A stretch of 61,706 nt of DNA, from assembly GCF_900101705.1 (NCBI RefSeq), contig NZ_FNAC01000029.1, positions 1 to 61,706 on the forward strand. The letters run 5' to 3'. The notes beneath the pieces were generated by a model. That model was not told where the DNA came from, did not search any database, and saw nothing but the letters and a program-made list of their open reading frames with translations. Made by a program: the position numbers and the translations under genes. Every line of letters starts with the position of its first letter. Within the stretch, counting starts at the first letter, position 1. Below, piece after piece: positions 33,925-41,929 of the stretch. This DNA comes from Algoriphagus faecimaris. Its GTDB lineage: Bacteria; Bacteroidota; Bacteroidia; Cytophagales; Cyclobacteriaceae.

Positions 33925-34848
33925 ATGAAATTTCAAGATTTGAAGTTTAGTCTGCTCACAAACTATTCTCGGGCCCTATTGGGATGGAGTAGTTTACTTC
34001 TTGTGTTGCTTTCCGCCTGTGGACCTGAAGGACGTGATGGAGTCAAAGAAGAGGAGTTTGCCGGGTATTGGTATAAGGGACTCGCAGAGATTAATGTGTT
34101 CGATCTGACGCAAGTGAGGTATGGAGAGGAGAGAGAAGGACATGCGGTGATGATTTTTGTGACAGAGGATTTTTCCAGAAGAAAGCAAGTCAAGCTTGAT
34201 GATCCTAGTGGTGCCGGAGCGGATGCGAGAAAGGTGATGAAACTGAATATGATGCGTGAATTTGTGACAGGTATCTATCCTTATCATACCATGCTTTCCG
34301 TTTTTACACCTGTCTATGATGAGGTGAACTCCTACAAGCTGACGGCTTCAGTCACCGAGTGGTGTGGGCAGGCTTTTACGCAGATGAACTGGAAAAATTC
34401 TGGCTATCAGGTGAAGCTGTTTTCTTATTTTGAGTCGGAGGGTGATCAGGAATTAAAGATTGATGCACAGCCAGAGGATGAACTTTTCAATTTGATTCGA
34501 TTGAATCCAGAGCTTGTACCTCTAGGCGATGTGAGATTAATTCCCAGCTTGATTTATCAGCGTTTCTCTCACGTGCCTTTGAGTTCGGAGCGAGCCAAAA
34601 TCTCATTGGAAGAACTAAGAGATAACACCAATCAGTTTGTCGTTAATTACCCCACATTGAAGAGGACGCTGACTATTCAATTCAAGAAATTCTTTCCTTA
34701 TGAAATCATTTCCTGGGAGGAAGTGCAGGCAAAACCTAATGGGGACAAAGAAGTCACCAAGGCCGTAAGAAGAAACCTTGAAATGGTAGATTATTGGGAA
34801 AAGAATAATAAAATTTTCGAACCCTTAAGAAAAGATTTAGGTCTTTGA
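33925..34848 (+). CDS. Lipoprotein of unknown function conserved in Bacteroidota
   Basis: I do not recognise a characterised family. From the ATG at 33925 the product has 307 residues; a TTG at 33898 overlapping the GT2 stop is the alternative. It has a lipobox (LLVLLSACGPEGRDG). The mature part starts with FAGYWYKGLAEINVFDLTQVRYG and contains GHAVMIFVTEDFSRRKQVKLDD (fragments), then EWCGQAFTQMN with a Cys, and an all-beta body with many charged residues. Similar proteins have been auto-annotated as Maf-like septum inhibitors, which I see no motif for. It overlaps the GT-C gene by 4 bp (TTGA), so it belongs to the same transcript and may act on the same glycan. Confidence 0.7.
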   Translation: MKFQDLKFSLLTNYSRALLGWSSLLLVLLSACGPEGRDGVKEEEFAGYWYKGLAEINVFDLTQVRYGEEREGHAVMIFVTEDFSRRKQVKLDDPSGAGADARKVMKLNMMREFVTGIYPYHTMLSVFTPVYDEVNSYKLTASVTEWCGQAFTQMNWKNSGYQVKLFSYFESEGDQELKIDAQPEDELFNLIRLNPELVPLGDVRLIPSLIYQRFSHVPLSSERAKISLEELRDNTNQFVVNYPTLKRTLTIQFKKFFPYEIISWEEVQAKPNGDKEVTKAVRRNLEMVDYWEKNNKIFEPLRKDLGL

Positions 34849-36185
34849 AATTAACAGGGAAAAAGGAGCTTGGTATCCTTGGTGTTTTGCTGATGACAGC
34901 AGGGGTTTATTCTTTGGGTTATCAAGTACCAAGGACGGATTTTGCACTATTATTTGGCATTTATTTGGGGCTTTTTGCGCTAATGGCATTTTTTTATGGG
35001 TTAGCAAAGAGCACCAGTTCGGTCCGGACTGTTTTTATTTTTGGATTAATCCTCCGAATACTTCTCCTTCTATCTTTTCCTACATGGTCAGAGGATTTTG
35101 CAAGATTTCTATGGGATGGCAAACTCTTGCAATTAGGATTTAATCCTTATTTGCATACTCCCAATCAATGGGCCCAACTCTATTCCGAGTATTTTTCAGC
35201 CTATTTAGCAGAGCTTTTGAGTCAAATGAATTCTCCTGATTACTTTTCTGTCTATCCGCCTTTAAATCAATTCTTTTTTTGGCTCATTGCCGAGATCGGT
35301 GGAGACTCACTGATTCAAAATCTCATGGCTATAAGAATACTGCTCATTGGGGGAGAAGTTGGTGTGTTTTTTTTGATGAGCTCTCTCCTTAAAAAGTTCC
35401 GGATGGAGAAAAGAGCTATATTATTGTATTGGCTGAATCCTTTCGTGATTCTAGAAATCAGTGGCAACCTTCACTTTGAGGGGTTGGTACTATTGGTCTT
35501 GTTATTGGTTTTGTTCTTTAGTTTAAAAAACCGCTTTTACTCAGCAGGTGCCTTTTGGGCGGTGGCTATTGGATTAAAACTACTTCCATTGATATTGGCT
35601 CCGAGTTTTTGGAATACTCAATCGAAAAAATGGGCCTTTTGGATAGGGGCGAGCTTGGTCGGTGTTTTCCTATTTACTCCTTTGCTTTGGGATCAATCTT
35701 GGCAAAATTTTGCTCAAAGCTTAAGTTTATATCAGGGGAAGTTTGAATTTAATGCATCCATTTATTATTTGGCCCGCACTGTGGGGTATTGGGTGGAAGG
35801 CTATAATACGATTGCTGTTTTGACCAAAGGTCTTAGCTTGCTTACTCTGGTTTTAATCCTATGGATTTCTTGGAAAAATAACTCTTCAAAAGTCGAAAAC
35901 TGGGTAGAGCTTTGGATAGGAATCTATTTAATCTACTTGCTTTTGCAGCCTGTGATTCATCCGTGGTATTTGATCCCTGGCTTGGGATTGAGTATTTTGA
36001 GAGGAAAAGTGGGGTTTTTGATTTGGAGCTTTGCGGTTATATTTTCCTATCAAGCCTACGGAAATGAGAATTATGTCGAGAGGCCGACGTTCTTAGTCTT
36101 AGAATATAGCCTTCTTGCTTTAGCTTTGCTATATGATTATCGCTCCCAATATTTTAACTTTCTGATCCACCTATGGAAAAAATAA
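34845..36185 (+). CDS. GT-C-type integral membrane glycosyltransferase (GT87/DUF2029-like)
   Basis: The 446-residue protein has ten or more hydrophobic helices. The first large loop contains an acidic pair and aromatic residues (WSEDFARFLWDGKLLQLGFN followed by PYLHTP), typical of polyprenyl-phosphate-sugar-dependent mannosyl/glucosyltransferases. Later features are YPPLNQFFFW and LLYWLNPFVILEISGN with HFEG, again typical of GT87/alpha-1,6-mannosyltransferase families. It would act on the outer face of the inner membrane using the lipid-sugar made by the DPM1-like GT2. Translation starts at a TTG overlapping the previous stop. The 13-bp overlap with the next gene suggests coupling. Confidence 0.8.
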   Translation: MKLTGKKELGILGVLLMTAGVYSLGYQVPRTDFALLFGIYLGLFALMAFFYGLAKSTSSVRTVFIFGLILRILLLLSFPTWSEDFARFLWDGKLLQLGFNPYLHTPNQWAQLYSEYFSAYLAELLSQMNSPDYFSVYPPLNQFFFWLIAEIGGDSLIQNLMAIRILLIGGEVGVFFLMSSLLKKFRMEKRAILLYWLNPFVILEISGNLHFEGLVLLVLLLVLFFSLKNRFYSAGAFWAVAIGLKLLPLILAPSFWNTQSKKWAFWIGASLVGVFLFTPLLWDQSWQNFAQSLSLYQGKFEFNASIYYLARTVGYWVEGYNTIAVLTKGLSLLTLVLILWISWKNNSSKVENWVELWIGIYLIYLLLQPVIHPWYLIPGLGLSILRGKVGFLIWSFAVIFSYQAYGNENYVERPTFLVLEYSLLALALLYDYRSQYFNFLIHLWKK

Positions 36186-36916
36186 AGCAGACCCATACTT
36201 ATTTCTGGATTTGCCTGCTCTTTATGCTCAGTTTCAGTTCCTGTATGCCTAAGGAAGAGCGAGAGGCGATATCTTTATTGAAAAAATCAATAGCAGCTCA
36301 TGGAGGTCAGGAGACATGGGAGGGTTTGAAAGGTATACAATTCTCCAAATCCACCCAGCTTTATCTGGAGGATGGTACTTTAGAGCAGGATTTGATACAG
36401 CGGATTGATTTTCGATTCAAACTGGTCTATTCCGGCACTATGCAATGGGTGAAGGATTCGGTTGAGCATAAGCTTTCCTTCGACGGAGAAAAGATAAGCT
36501 ACCAAATGGCAGGAAATCCAATCCAAAATCCTGATTTTCTCCAAGCTAAAAAGAAGGAATTGGATGCTGCACTCTATGTGGTAGGGATGCCTTGGATGCT
36601 TCTGAAGGATGAGGAAGTAAAGCTGTCTTACCAAGGCATCCAAGAAAGTCAATTGGGTAATGTGGAAGTCATAGAGGTGGATTACGGACCGGATGCCGAC
36701 AGGTGGTGGTATTACTTTAATCCCAAAACCCACTTGATGGTAGGTAATGAGGTACAATTGAAGGACCACCGCAGTTTGGTAGAGAACCTGGATTACAGTC
36801 AGGTGGAGGATTTTCTATTTTACGGCGGGAGAAAGAGCTACAGGTTAGACTCTTCCGGTGCAAAGACTTATTTAAGAGCAAGCTATCAATACGATAATTT
36901 CAAACTTATACGATAA
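36173..36916 (+). CDS. DUF6503-like lipoprotein (first of a tandem pair)
   Basis: The 247-residue protein has a lipoprotein signal (LLFMLSFSSCMPKEE). The mature part begins with ISLLKKSIAAHGGQETWEGL, a start shared with many Bacteroidota LolA-like/DUF6503 lipoproteins, and continues in beta-strands. The neighbour downstream shares the AHGG region and length, so they are likely ancient duplicates. A role in carrying a lipid or glycolipid through the periplasm is an inference from the LolA-like appearance and the operon. It starts inside the GT-C gene (13-bp overlap) and abuts the next gene. Confidence 0.65.
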   Translation: MEKIKQTHTYFWICLLFMLSFSSCMPKEEREAISLLKKSIAAHGGQETWEGLKGIQFSKSTQLYLEDGTLEQDLIQRIDFRFKLVYSGTMQWVKDSVEHKLSFDGEKISYQMAGNPIQNPDFLQAKKKELDAALYVVGMPWMLLKDEEVKLSYQGIQESQLGNVEVIEVDYGPDADRWWYYFNPKTHLMVGNEVQLKDHRSLVENLDYSQVEDFLFYGGRKSYRLDSSGAKTYLRASYQYDNFKLIR

Positions 36917-37663
36917 ATGAAAAAAATGCTATTTGTCGCCTTTTTGCTCATTGTGGGCCTTCAGGCATGTGATCAGAGATCAGAAGCTGAGAAAATTGTG
37001 GATTTGGCAATCGAAGCACATGGAGGAAAAGCTTTTGAGCGCTCACAAATCGAATTTGATTTTCGAGATATTCATTATCAGATTTATAAGACAGCAGATT
37101 CTTTTGAATACACGCGTGAGTTTACAGATTCTACGGGTCTTATCAAGGATGTGCTGAATAATTCGGGCTTTGTACGAACCCTCAATGGAACTCGGGTAGA
37201 TACCTTGACGGAGGAGCGAATAGGGGCTTTTTCAAGATCGGTCAATTCGGTGGCTTACTTTGCATTTTTGCCCTACGGACTGAATGATCCTGCCACTATC
37301 AAAGAATATTTGGGTGAAGTCAGTCTCAATGGAGAAAATTACCATCTCATCAAAGTCACTTTTGAGCAAGAAGGAGGCGGAGAAGACTATGATGATCAAT
37401 TTTTGTATTGGATAGACACGGAGGATTATTATGTAGACTTCTTGGCTTACAGCTATCATACCGATGGAGGAGGAGTCAGGATGAGAGAAGTGTCTACTAG
37501 TCAAGAGGTCGGTGGCATCCGTTTTCAAAACTACTTGAATTATAAACCGGAAAATAAAGTCACCCCAGTTGAGGATTTGCAGGAGCTTTACGAAACTGGC
37601 CAGTTGGAATTGCTTTCTGAAATCAATCTGGAGAATATCAAGGTCAAATCATTAACCCCATAG
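36917..37663 (+). CDS. DUF6503-like lipoprotein (second of a tandem pair)
   Basis: The 248-residue product has a lipoprotein signal (LLIVGLQACDQRSEAEKIVD, Cys18) and a mature start IVDLAIEAHGGKAFERSQIE, parallel to the preceding protein. A strand-rich body includes DYDDQFLYWIDTEDYYVDFLAYSY (aromatic-acidic). It begins on the base directly after the preceding stop codon. Its role is unknown; membrane lipid handling is possible as for its paralogue. Confidence 0.7.
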   Translation: MKKMLFVAFLLIVGLQACDQRSEAEKIVDLAIEAHGGKAFERSQIEFDFRDIHYQIYKTADSFEYTREFTDSTGLIKDVLNNSGFVRTLNGTRVDTLTEERIGAFSRSVNSVAYFAFLPYGLNDPATIKEYLGEVSLNGENYHLIKVTFEQEGGGEDYDDQFLYWIDTEDYYVDFLAYSYHTDGGGVRMREVSTSQEVGGIRFQNYLNYKPENKVTPVEDLQELYETGQLELLSEINLENIKVKSLTP

Positions 37664-37666
37664 GAG

Positions 37667-38884
37667 ATGAATCCCACCAAACTTACTTTTCCAAATAGTA
37701 AAGGCTTGGATCTTGCGGCTGATTTGTATCAGCCATTAGATCGGGTGCCGAAATTTTACGCAATTTTTGCCCATTGTTTCACCTGCTCCAAAAACCTTTC
37801 CTCGGTCACTCGAATTTGTACGGCGCTTTCTCAGGAAGGTATCGCAGTGTTAAGCTTTGATTTTACAGGATTGGGGATGAGCGAAGGAGATTTTAAGGAA
37901 AGCACCTTTTCTGCAAATATCTCTGACCTAGTTGATGCTGCAGCCTATCTCAAGGAGCATTATGCTGCTCCCCAACTGTTGATCGGTCACTCATTGGGTG
38001 GAGCTGCAGTATTGTATGCGGCTAGTGAATTGGATGCTGTTTCTGCAATAGCCACAATTGGCGCACCGGCGGATCCAGGACATGTCAGACATTTATTCGA
38101 AGGGGATGTGGAAGAGATTGAGAAGTCAGGCAAAGCCCAAGTGAATATCGGTGGAAGACCATTTGCAATAGACAAGCAATTTATAGAAGATCTAGAGCAG
38201 AAGCCTTTGTCGTCTTTTTTGAAGAAGATGAGGAAGTCAATTCTGATTCTACATTCTCCTCAGGATAAGATTGTGGAGATAGAGAATGCGCAAGAAATCT
38301 ATCAAAGCGCTTTTCATCCCAAAAGTTTCGTGTCTTTGGATGGCGCGGATCACCTATTGAAAAAAGAAAAGGATGCCATGTATGCGGGGCAGGTGATTGC
38401 TTCCTGGAGTGTGCGCTATGTTGATCATGAGGAAGTCAAAGAAAATCAAACAAAAGGTAATCCGGTAATGGTCAGGCTGACTGATGGGCCTGGCTATACC
38501 ACAGAAATCAAAACTCCTTACCATCATTTAATAGCAGATGAGCCAATTGAGGTTGGAGGTAAAAATCTAGGTCCTAATCCCTATGACTTTCTAATGGCCT
38601 CTTTGGGAAGCTGTACTGCCATGACCCTGAAAATGTATGCGGCCAGAAAGAAGTGGGACCTAAAAGAAGTACGAGTCTATCTGAATCATGAAAAAGTACA
38701 TAAGGAAGATTCTGAACAAGCCGAACAAGAGAGCGCAAAAGTATCTCAATTTACCCGGCTACTGGAGCTAGAGGGAGAATTGGATGGGGAACAGAGAAAC
38801 CGTTTGTTGGAAATCGCCAACCGCTGTCCTGTGCATCGAACCTTAGAAGATGATATTTTGATTCAGACCATGCTGGCAAAGTGA
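37667..38884 (+). CDS. Fused alpha/beta hydrolase and OsmC-family protein
   Basis: In 405 residues two enzymes are joined. Residues ~1-255 are an alpha/beta hydrolase: FAHCFTCSKNL, then the nucleophile Ser in LIGHSLGGAAVL, an acidic residue in ILHSPQDKIVEIENA and the His in DGADHLLKKEKDA. Residues ~270-405 are OsmC/Ohr-like, with the reactive cysteines in LMASLGSCTAMTLKMYA and ANRCPVHRTLE. OsmC proteins reduce organic hydroperoxides. This fusion is known in several bacterial groups; its substrate is not established, but a hydrolase could release a peroxidised acyl chain for the OsmC half. The gene is 3 bp after the tandem lipoproteins and overlaps the GH113-like gene by 4 bp. Confidence 0.9.
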   Translation: MNPTKLTFPNSKGLDLAADLYQPLDRVPKFYAIFAHCFTCSKNLSSVTRICTALSQEGIAVLSFDFTGLGMSEGDFKESTFSANISDLVDAAAYLKEHYAAPQLLIGHSLGGAAVLYAASELDAVSAIATIGAPADPGHVRHLFEGDVEEIEKSGKAQVNIGGRPFAIDKQFIEDLEQKPLSSFLKKMRKSILILHSPQDKIVEIENAQEIYQSAFHPKSFVSLDGADHLLKKEKDAMYAGQVIASWSVRYVDHEEVKENQTKGNPVMVRLTDGPGYTTEIKTPYHHLIADEPIEVGGKNLGPNPYDFLMASLGSCTAMTLKMYAARKKWDLKEVRVYLNHEKVHKEDSEQAEQESAKVSQFTRLLELEGELDGEQRNRLLEIANRCPVHRTLEDDILIQTMLAK

Positions 38885-39924
38885 AACCTTTCTCCACTAA
38901 ATATCTTTTCAGTTCATTAAGCTTGGTGTTTTTAATTTTTGGGTTTTGGTTTTTTTACCCAAGTTCTGATGAAAAATTCCCGATCATTAAAGACAAGCTG
39001 AAAGGAGTATGTTGGGTTGGTGGTAGAGAGGGCCTCAAAGGAGGCGAACTCAAAAATCTAGCTTCAATAGGAGCGAATGCTATGTCTCAAACTCCATTTG
39101 GTTGGCAGTCAGACCCAAATAGCCCTGAGATTCGCTGGTCCCTAGAGGATGACAGGAAGTGGTGGGGTGAGTCCGGTAAAGGATTGGAAGCCACCTTGGA
39201 CTCAGGGAATATTCATCAAATATCCACTATGCTAAAACCCCATCTGTGGGTAAGAGGAGCTTGGCCTGGGGAGATTGAAATGAAATCTGAGACAGACTGG
39301 CAGCTTTGGTTTGAGGAGTATGAGGCCTTTATCTTAGACTATGCCAATTTTGCGGAGCGCACAGGGATGCCATTTTTCTGTATTGGCACAGAACTGGAGA
39401 AAAGCAGCCATCGCACAGCAGACTGGAAGAAGATTATTCAAGCCATCCGAAAGGTGTATAGCGGACAGTTGACCTATGCTGCTAATTTCACCGAGTTTGA
39501 GCAGGTTGAGTTTTGGACCGACTTAGACTTCATCGGAATACAGGCTTATTTTCCCCTATCAGAAAAGGATGAACCTCAACTCAAAGATTTACTCAAGTCC
39601 TGGAGGTCACATCTGAAAATTATCGAGAGCACGGTGATTCGATTTCAAAAACCGGTAATATTTACTGAAATCGGTTACTGCAATACAGCAGATGCCGCAA
39701 GAGAACCTTGGGTATGGCCAAATGAGCGCAAAGAAACAGCTCTTTCAGAAGCCATTCAGGCGCTTTGTTACGAGGCGTTTTTTCAATCTGTTTGGGAGAA
39801 AGACTGGTTAGCGGGAGTTTATTTTTGGAAATGGTATCCCGATGGGAAGCGAAGAGATCCTGACTTTACCCCTCAAGGACTACAAGCAGAGGAAGTGCTG
39901 CGGCATTATTTTTCCAATCTTTGA
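38881..39924 (+). CDS. GH113-like membrane-anchored glycoside hydrolase
   Basis: The 347-residue protein starts at a GTG overlapping the previous stop (GTGA). A single N-terminal hydrophobic segment (FSSLSLVFLIFGFWFFYPS) anchors or exports it. The rest is a TIM-barrel-like hydrolase with likely acid/base Glu in CIGTELEKSSHR and nucleophile Glu in VIFTEIGYCNTADA; WSLEDDRKWW and FIGIQAYFPLS add to the resemblance to GH113 beta-mannanases. It may trim the glycan made by the GT genes in the operon. No terminator is seen after it. Confidence 0.75.
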   Translation: MKPFSTKYLFSSLSLVFLIFGFWFFYPSSDEKFPIIKDKLKGVCWVGGREGLKGGELKNLASIGANAMSQTPFGWQSDPNSPEIRWSLEDDRKWWGESGKGLEATLDSGNIHQISTMLKPHLWVRGAWPGEIEMKSETDWQLWFEEYEAFILDYANFAERTGMPFFCIGTELEKSSHRTADWKKIIQAIRKVYSGQLTYAANFTEFEQVEFWTDLDFIGIQAYFPLSEKDEPQLKDLLKSWRSHLKIIESTVIRFQKPVIFTEIGYCNTADAAREPWVWPNERKETALSEAIQALCYEAFFQSVWEKDWLAGVYFWKWYPDGKRRDPDFTPQGLQAEEVLRHYFSNL

Positions 39925-39938
39925 AAATCAGTTTCTTC

Positions 39939-39966
39939 TGTGACTTTTGTCATGTGACTTTTGTGA
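39939..39966. promoter_or_regulatory. Tandem 14-bp repeat upstream of the DUF2892 gene
   Basis: TGTGACTTTTGTCA is repeated directly as TGTGACTTTTGTGA. Each copy contains TGAC-TTTT-GTCA/GTGA, a palindrome in the first copy. TGTGA and GTCA half-sites resemble Crp/Fnr-family recognition. It lies 63-90 bp before the DUF2892 start. Confidence 0.4.
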
Positions 39967-40028
39967 GAAGTGGGCTAGTTTTATTATCAATAAGAAGATA
40001 ATCCATTCGGAAATAAACCCCCAAAGTC

Positions 40029-40241
40029 ATGAAAATTAATATGGGAAGCACAGACAGAGCGATTAGGTTGTTGGTAGCAGCAGTTTTGGTAGGGGGCTAT
40101 TTTTCGGGAATCATAGTCGGAACCCTTGGAATAGTTGCACTTATTGTGGCTGCCGTGTTTACATTGACTACACTCGTTGGTTTTTGCCCATTGTACACGA
40201 TTTTGGGAATAAATACTTGTTCGCGATCAGCGAAAAGATAG
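40029..40241 (+). CDS. DUF2892 small membrane protein
   Basis: The 70-residue protein has the DUF2892 pattern: an N-terminal MGSTDRAIRLLVAAVLVGG helix, a second helix (GTLGIVALIVAAVFTLTTLV) and a CPLYTILGINTC motif with two cysteines. In other bacteria the domain is joined to or encoded near rhodaneses and may take part in sulfur transfer or membrane shielding; the function is not established. It lies downstream of a tandem TGTGACTTTTG repeat and is closed by a clear terminator, so it is a separate small transcription unit. Confidence 0.87.
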   Translation: MKINMGSTDRAIRLLVAAVLVGGYFSGIIVGTLGIVALIVAAVFTLTTLVGFCPLYTILGINTCSRSAKR

Positions 40242-40262
40242 ATAATGCGTAATAGTTTTGGG

Positions 40263-40296
40263 AAAAGCCGGAAGCAGTAGCTTTCGGTTTTTTTTT
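40263..40296 (+). terminator. Rho-independent terminator of the DUF2892 gene
   Basis: CCGGAAGC and GCTTTCGG pair (one G-T wobble) around AGTA and are followed by nine T residues; an AAAAG run precedes the stem. Confidence 0.85.
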
Positions 40297-40373
40297 AACA
40301 AGAATTTACAAAAGTGTAGAAACTTCAGTGATAATTTTATTTATTGGAAATCTAAAACCTAAAATTGATCACG

Positions 40374-41786
40374 ATGAAGAATAATGCAAGACGCGAATTT
40401 TTAAAATCTACTGGCTTGGCAGGCCTTGGACTTTTTGGGGCAGGATCAGTACTTGGAGGAGAGTTGAGTACCTTGCCGATAGAGGCAAACTATGCTAAGA
40501 AGAGAGTACAATCTTTTAATATGTCGGGCTTTGCTGCACCAAAACTAGAGACCGTCAGAGTAGGAGTAGTGGGATTGGGAATGCGTGGTCCAGGTGCTGT
40601 AGAGCGTCTCAGTAAAATCGAAGGAGTAGAGATCAAAGCACTTTGCGATTTGATTCCCGAAAGAGCAGAAAAAGCGAAGGATATGCTGAAAGACACGGTA
40701 CATCGTCCCGAAACCTATTCGGGTAAAGTATATTCTTACAAAGAAATGTGTGATAGGCCCGATTTGGACTTGATTTATATCGCTAGCCCCTGGGAATGGC
40801 ACGTGCCTATGGCCGTATATGCGATGGAAGCGGGGAAGCATGCTGCGGTGGAGGTGCCGGCTGCAAGAACCTTAGATGAGTGTTGGCAATTAGTGGAGAC
40901 TTCTGAGCGTACTCAAAAGCATTGTATGCAGCTTGAAAATTGCTGCTATGATTTTTTTGAATTGATGACTTTGAAAATGGCCCGAGAAGGGTTTTTCGGA
41001 GAAGTTTTGCATGTGGAGGGCGCCTATATTCATGATTTACTTTGGCTCAATTTTGATAAGGAATCAGGCTATCAGGACATGTGGAGATTGAAGGAAAATT
41101 TTAGAAATGGAAATCTTTACCCCACACATGGTCTAGGGCCTATATGTCAGATTTTGAATATCAATAGAGGTGATCAGATGGATTATCTGAATTCATTATC
41201 CTCCGATGATTTTCAAATGAAAAAGAAAGCTCAAGAACTGGCAGAGCAAGATGCTTTTTGGTCTTCTTATGCCGCGAAAGACTACCGTGGAAATATGAAT
41301 ACCACCATGGTGAAAACAAAAAATGGAAAATCGATCATGATTCAGCATGATGTGACTTCTCCGCGGCCTTACTCTCGATTACATGTAGTGAGTGGTACGG
41401 AAGGCTACGCCCAAAAATATCCTGAAAATAAAGTGGCCCAGGGTCACAGTTGGATGAGTGCGGAGGAAATGAAAGAACTAGAAAAGAAGTATACGCCCGA
41501 AATAGTCCAAAAAGTGGGTGAGTTGGCCAAGCAAGTAGGAGGGCATGGAGGAATGGACTTCATGATGGATTGGCGCCTGATTGATTGTTTGAGAAATGGA
41601 CTTCCGCTAGATCAAGATGTCTACGACGCAGCCTTGTGGAGCTGTATCAGCCCGCTGAGTGAGTGGTCAGTCGCCAACCGATCCAACTCCATAGATGTAC
41701 CAGATTTCACGGCAGGGCATTGGAAAACCAATAAACCTGTTTCCATCACCTTGGACGGTGGAGGAAATACAAAAGTCAGAGTTTAG
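40374..41786 (+). CDS. Gfo/Idh/MocA-family oxidoreductase of GH109 type, Tat-exported
   Basis: From the ATG at 40374 the product has 470 residues, with a twin-arginine signal (ARREFLKSTGLAGLGLFGAG). The NAD-binding fold follows: VRVGVVGLGMRGPGAVERL, CDLIPERAEKA and IASPWEWHVPMAVYAMEAGK. The C-terminal half has NGNLYPTHGLGPICQILNIN, with NRGDQMDY and DVTSPRPYSRLHVVSG, which I recognise from GH109 enzymes such as alpha-N-acetylgalactosaminidase. These use tightly bound NAD and a 3-keto intermediate to cut glycosidic bonds. Export with folded cofactor via Tat fits. The convergent neighbour is a DUF1080 hydrolase, which also deals with 3-keto sugars. Substrate is not provable from sequence. Confidence 0.85.
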   Translation: MKNNARREFLKSTGLAGLGLFGAGSVLGGELSTLPIEANYAKKRVQSFNMSGFAAPKLETVRVGVVGLGMRGPGAVERLSKIEGVEIKALCDLIPERAEKAKDMLKDTVHRPETYSGKVYSYKEMCDRPDLDLIYIASPWEWHVPMAVYAMEAGKHAAVEVPAARTLDECWQLVETSERTQKHCMQLENCCYDFFELMTLKMAREGFFGEVLHVEGAYIHDLLWLNFDKESGYQDMWRLKENFRNGNLYPTHGLGPICQILNINRGDQMDYLNSLSSDDFQMKKKAQELAEQDAFWSSYAAKDYRGNMNTTMVKTKNGKSIMIQHDVTSPRPYSRLHVVSGTEGYAQKYPENKVAQGHSWMSAEEMKELEKKYTPEIVQKVGELAKQVGGHGGMDFMMDWRLIDCLRNGLPLDQDVYDAALWSCISPLSEWSVANRSNSIDVPDFTAGHWKTNKPVSITLDGGGNTKVRV

Positions 41787-41800
41787 AAAATCATTTCGTC

Positions 41801-41904
41801 AAAAGAGGCTATTTCCGATCCGCTTTATTTCAACTTGACACTTCCTGCCTTGCTTTAAAAGTGTACCCAGTTTGACTCTCAGCGTTTAAGAGATAGCCTC
41901 TTTT
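41801..41904. repeat. 104-bp element with 12-bp terminal inverted repeats and internal stem
   Basis: AAAAGAGGCTAT (41801-41812) is perfectly repeated in inverse as ATAGCCTCTTTT (41893-41904). Inside it ACACTT...AAGTGT forms a second stem flanked by CAACT/AGTTTG. It lies between the convergent GH109-type and DUF1080 genes. The 3' arm ends in TTTTT, so it could be a long-loop terminator; the size, terminal repeats and internal stem also fit a small non-autonomous mobile element (MITE). No clear target duplication is seen. Confidence 0.45.
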
Positions 41905-41929
41905 TGTATGTAATAATAGTGTTCTGGAC

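Noticed and set aside
27414..34848. Arsenosugar biosynthesis cluster, suggested by rhodanese, DUF547 and GT2 genes
   Set aside because: No ArsM methyltransferase or ArsS radical-SAM gene is present, and the GT2 proteins look like processive and DPM1-type enzymes.
33925..34848. Maf-like septum formation inhibitor
   Set aside because: The protein is an exported lipoprotein of different size and shows no Maf nucleotide-pyrophosphatase motifs.
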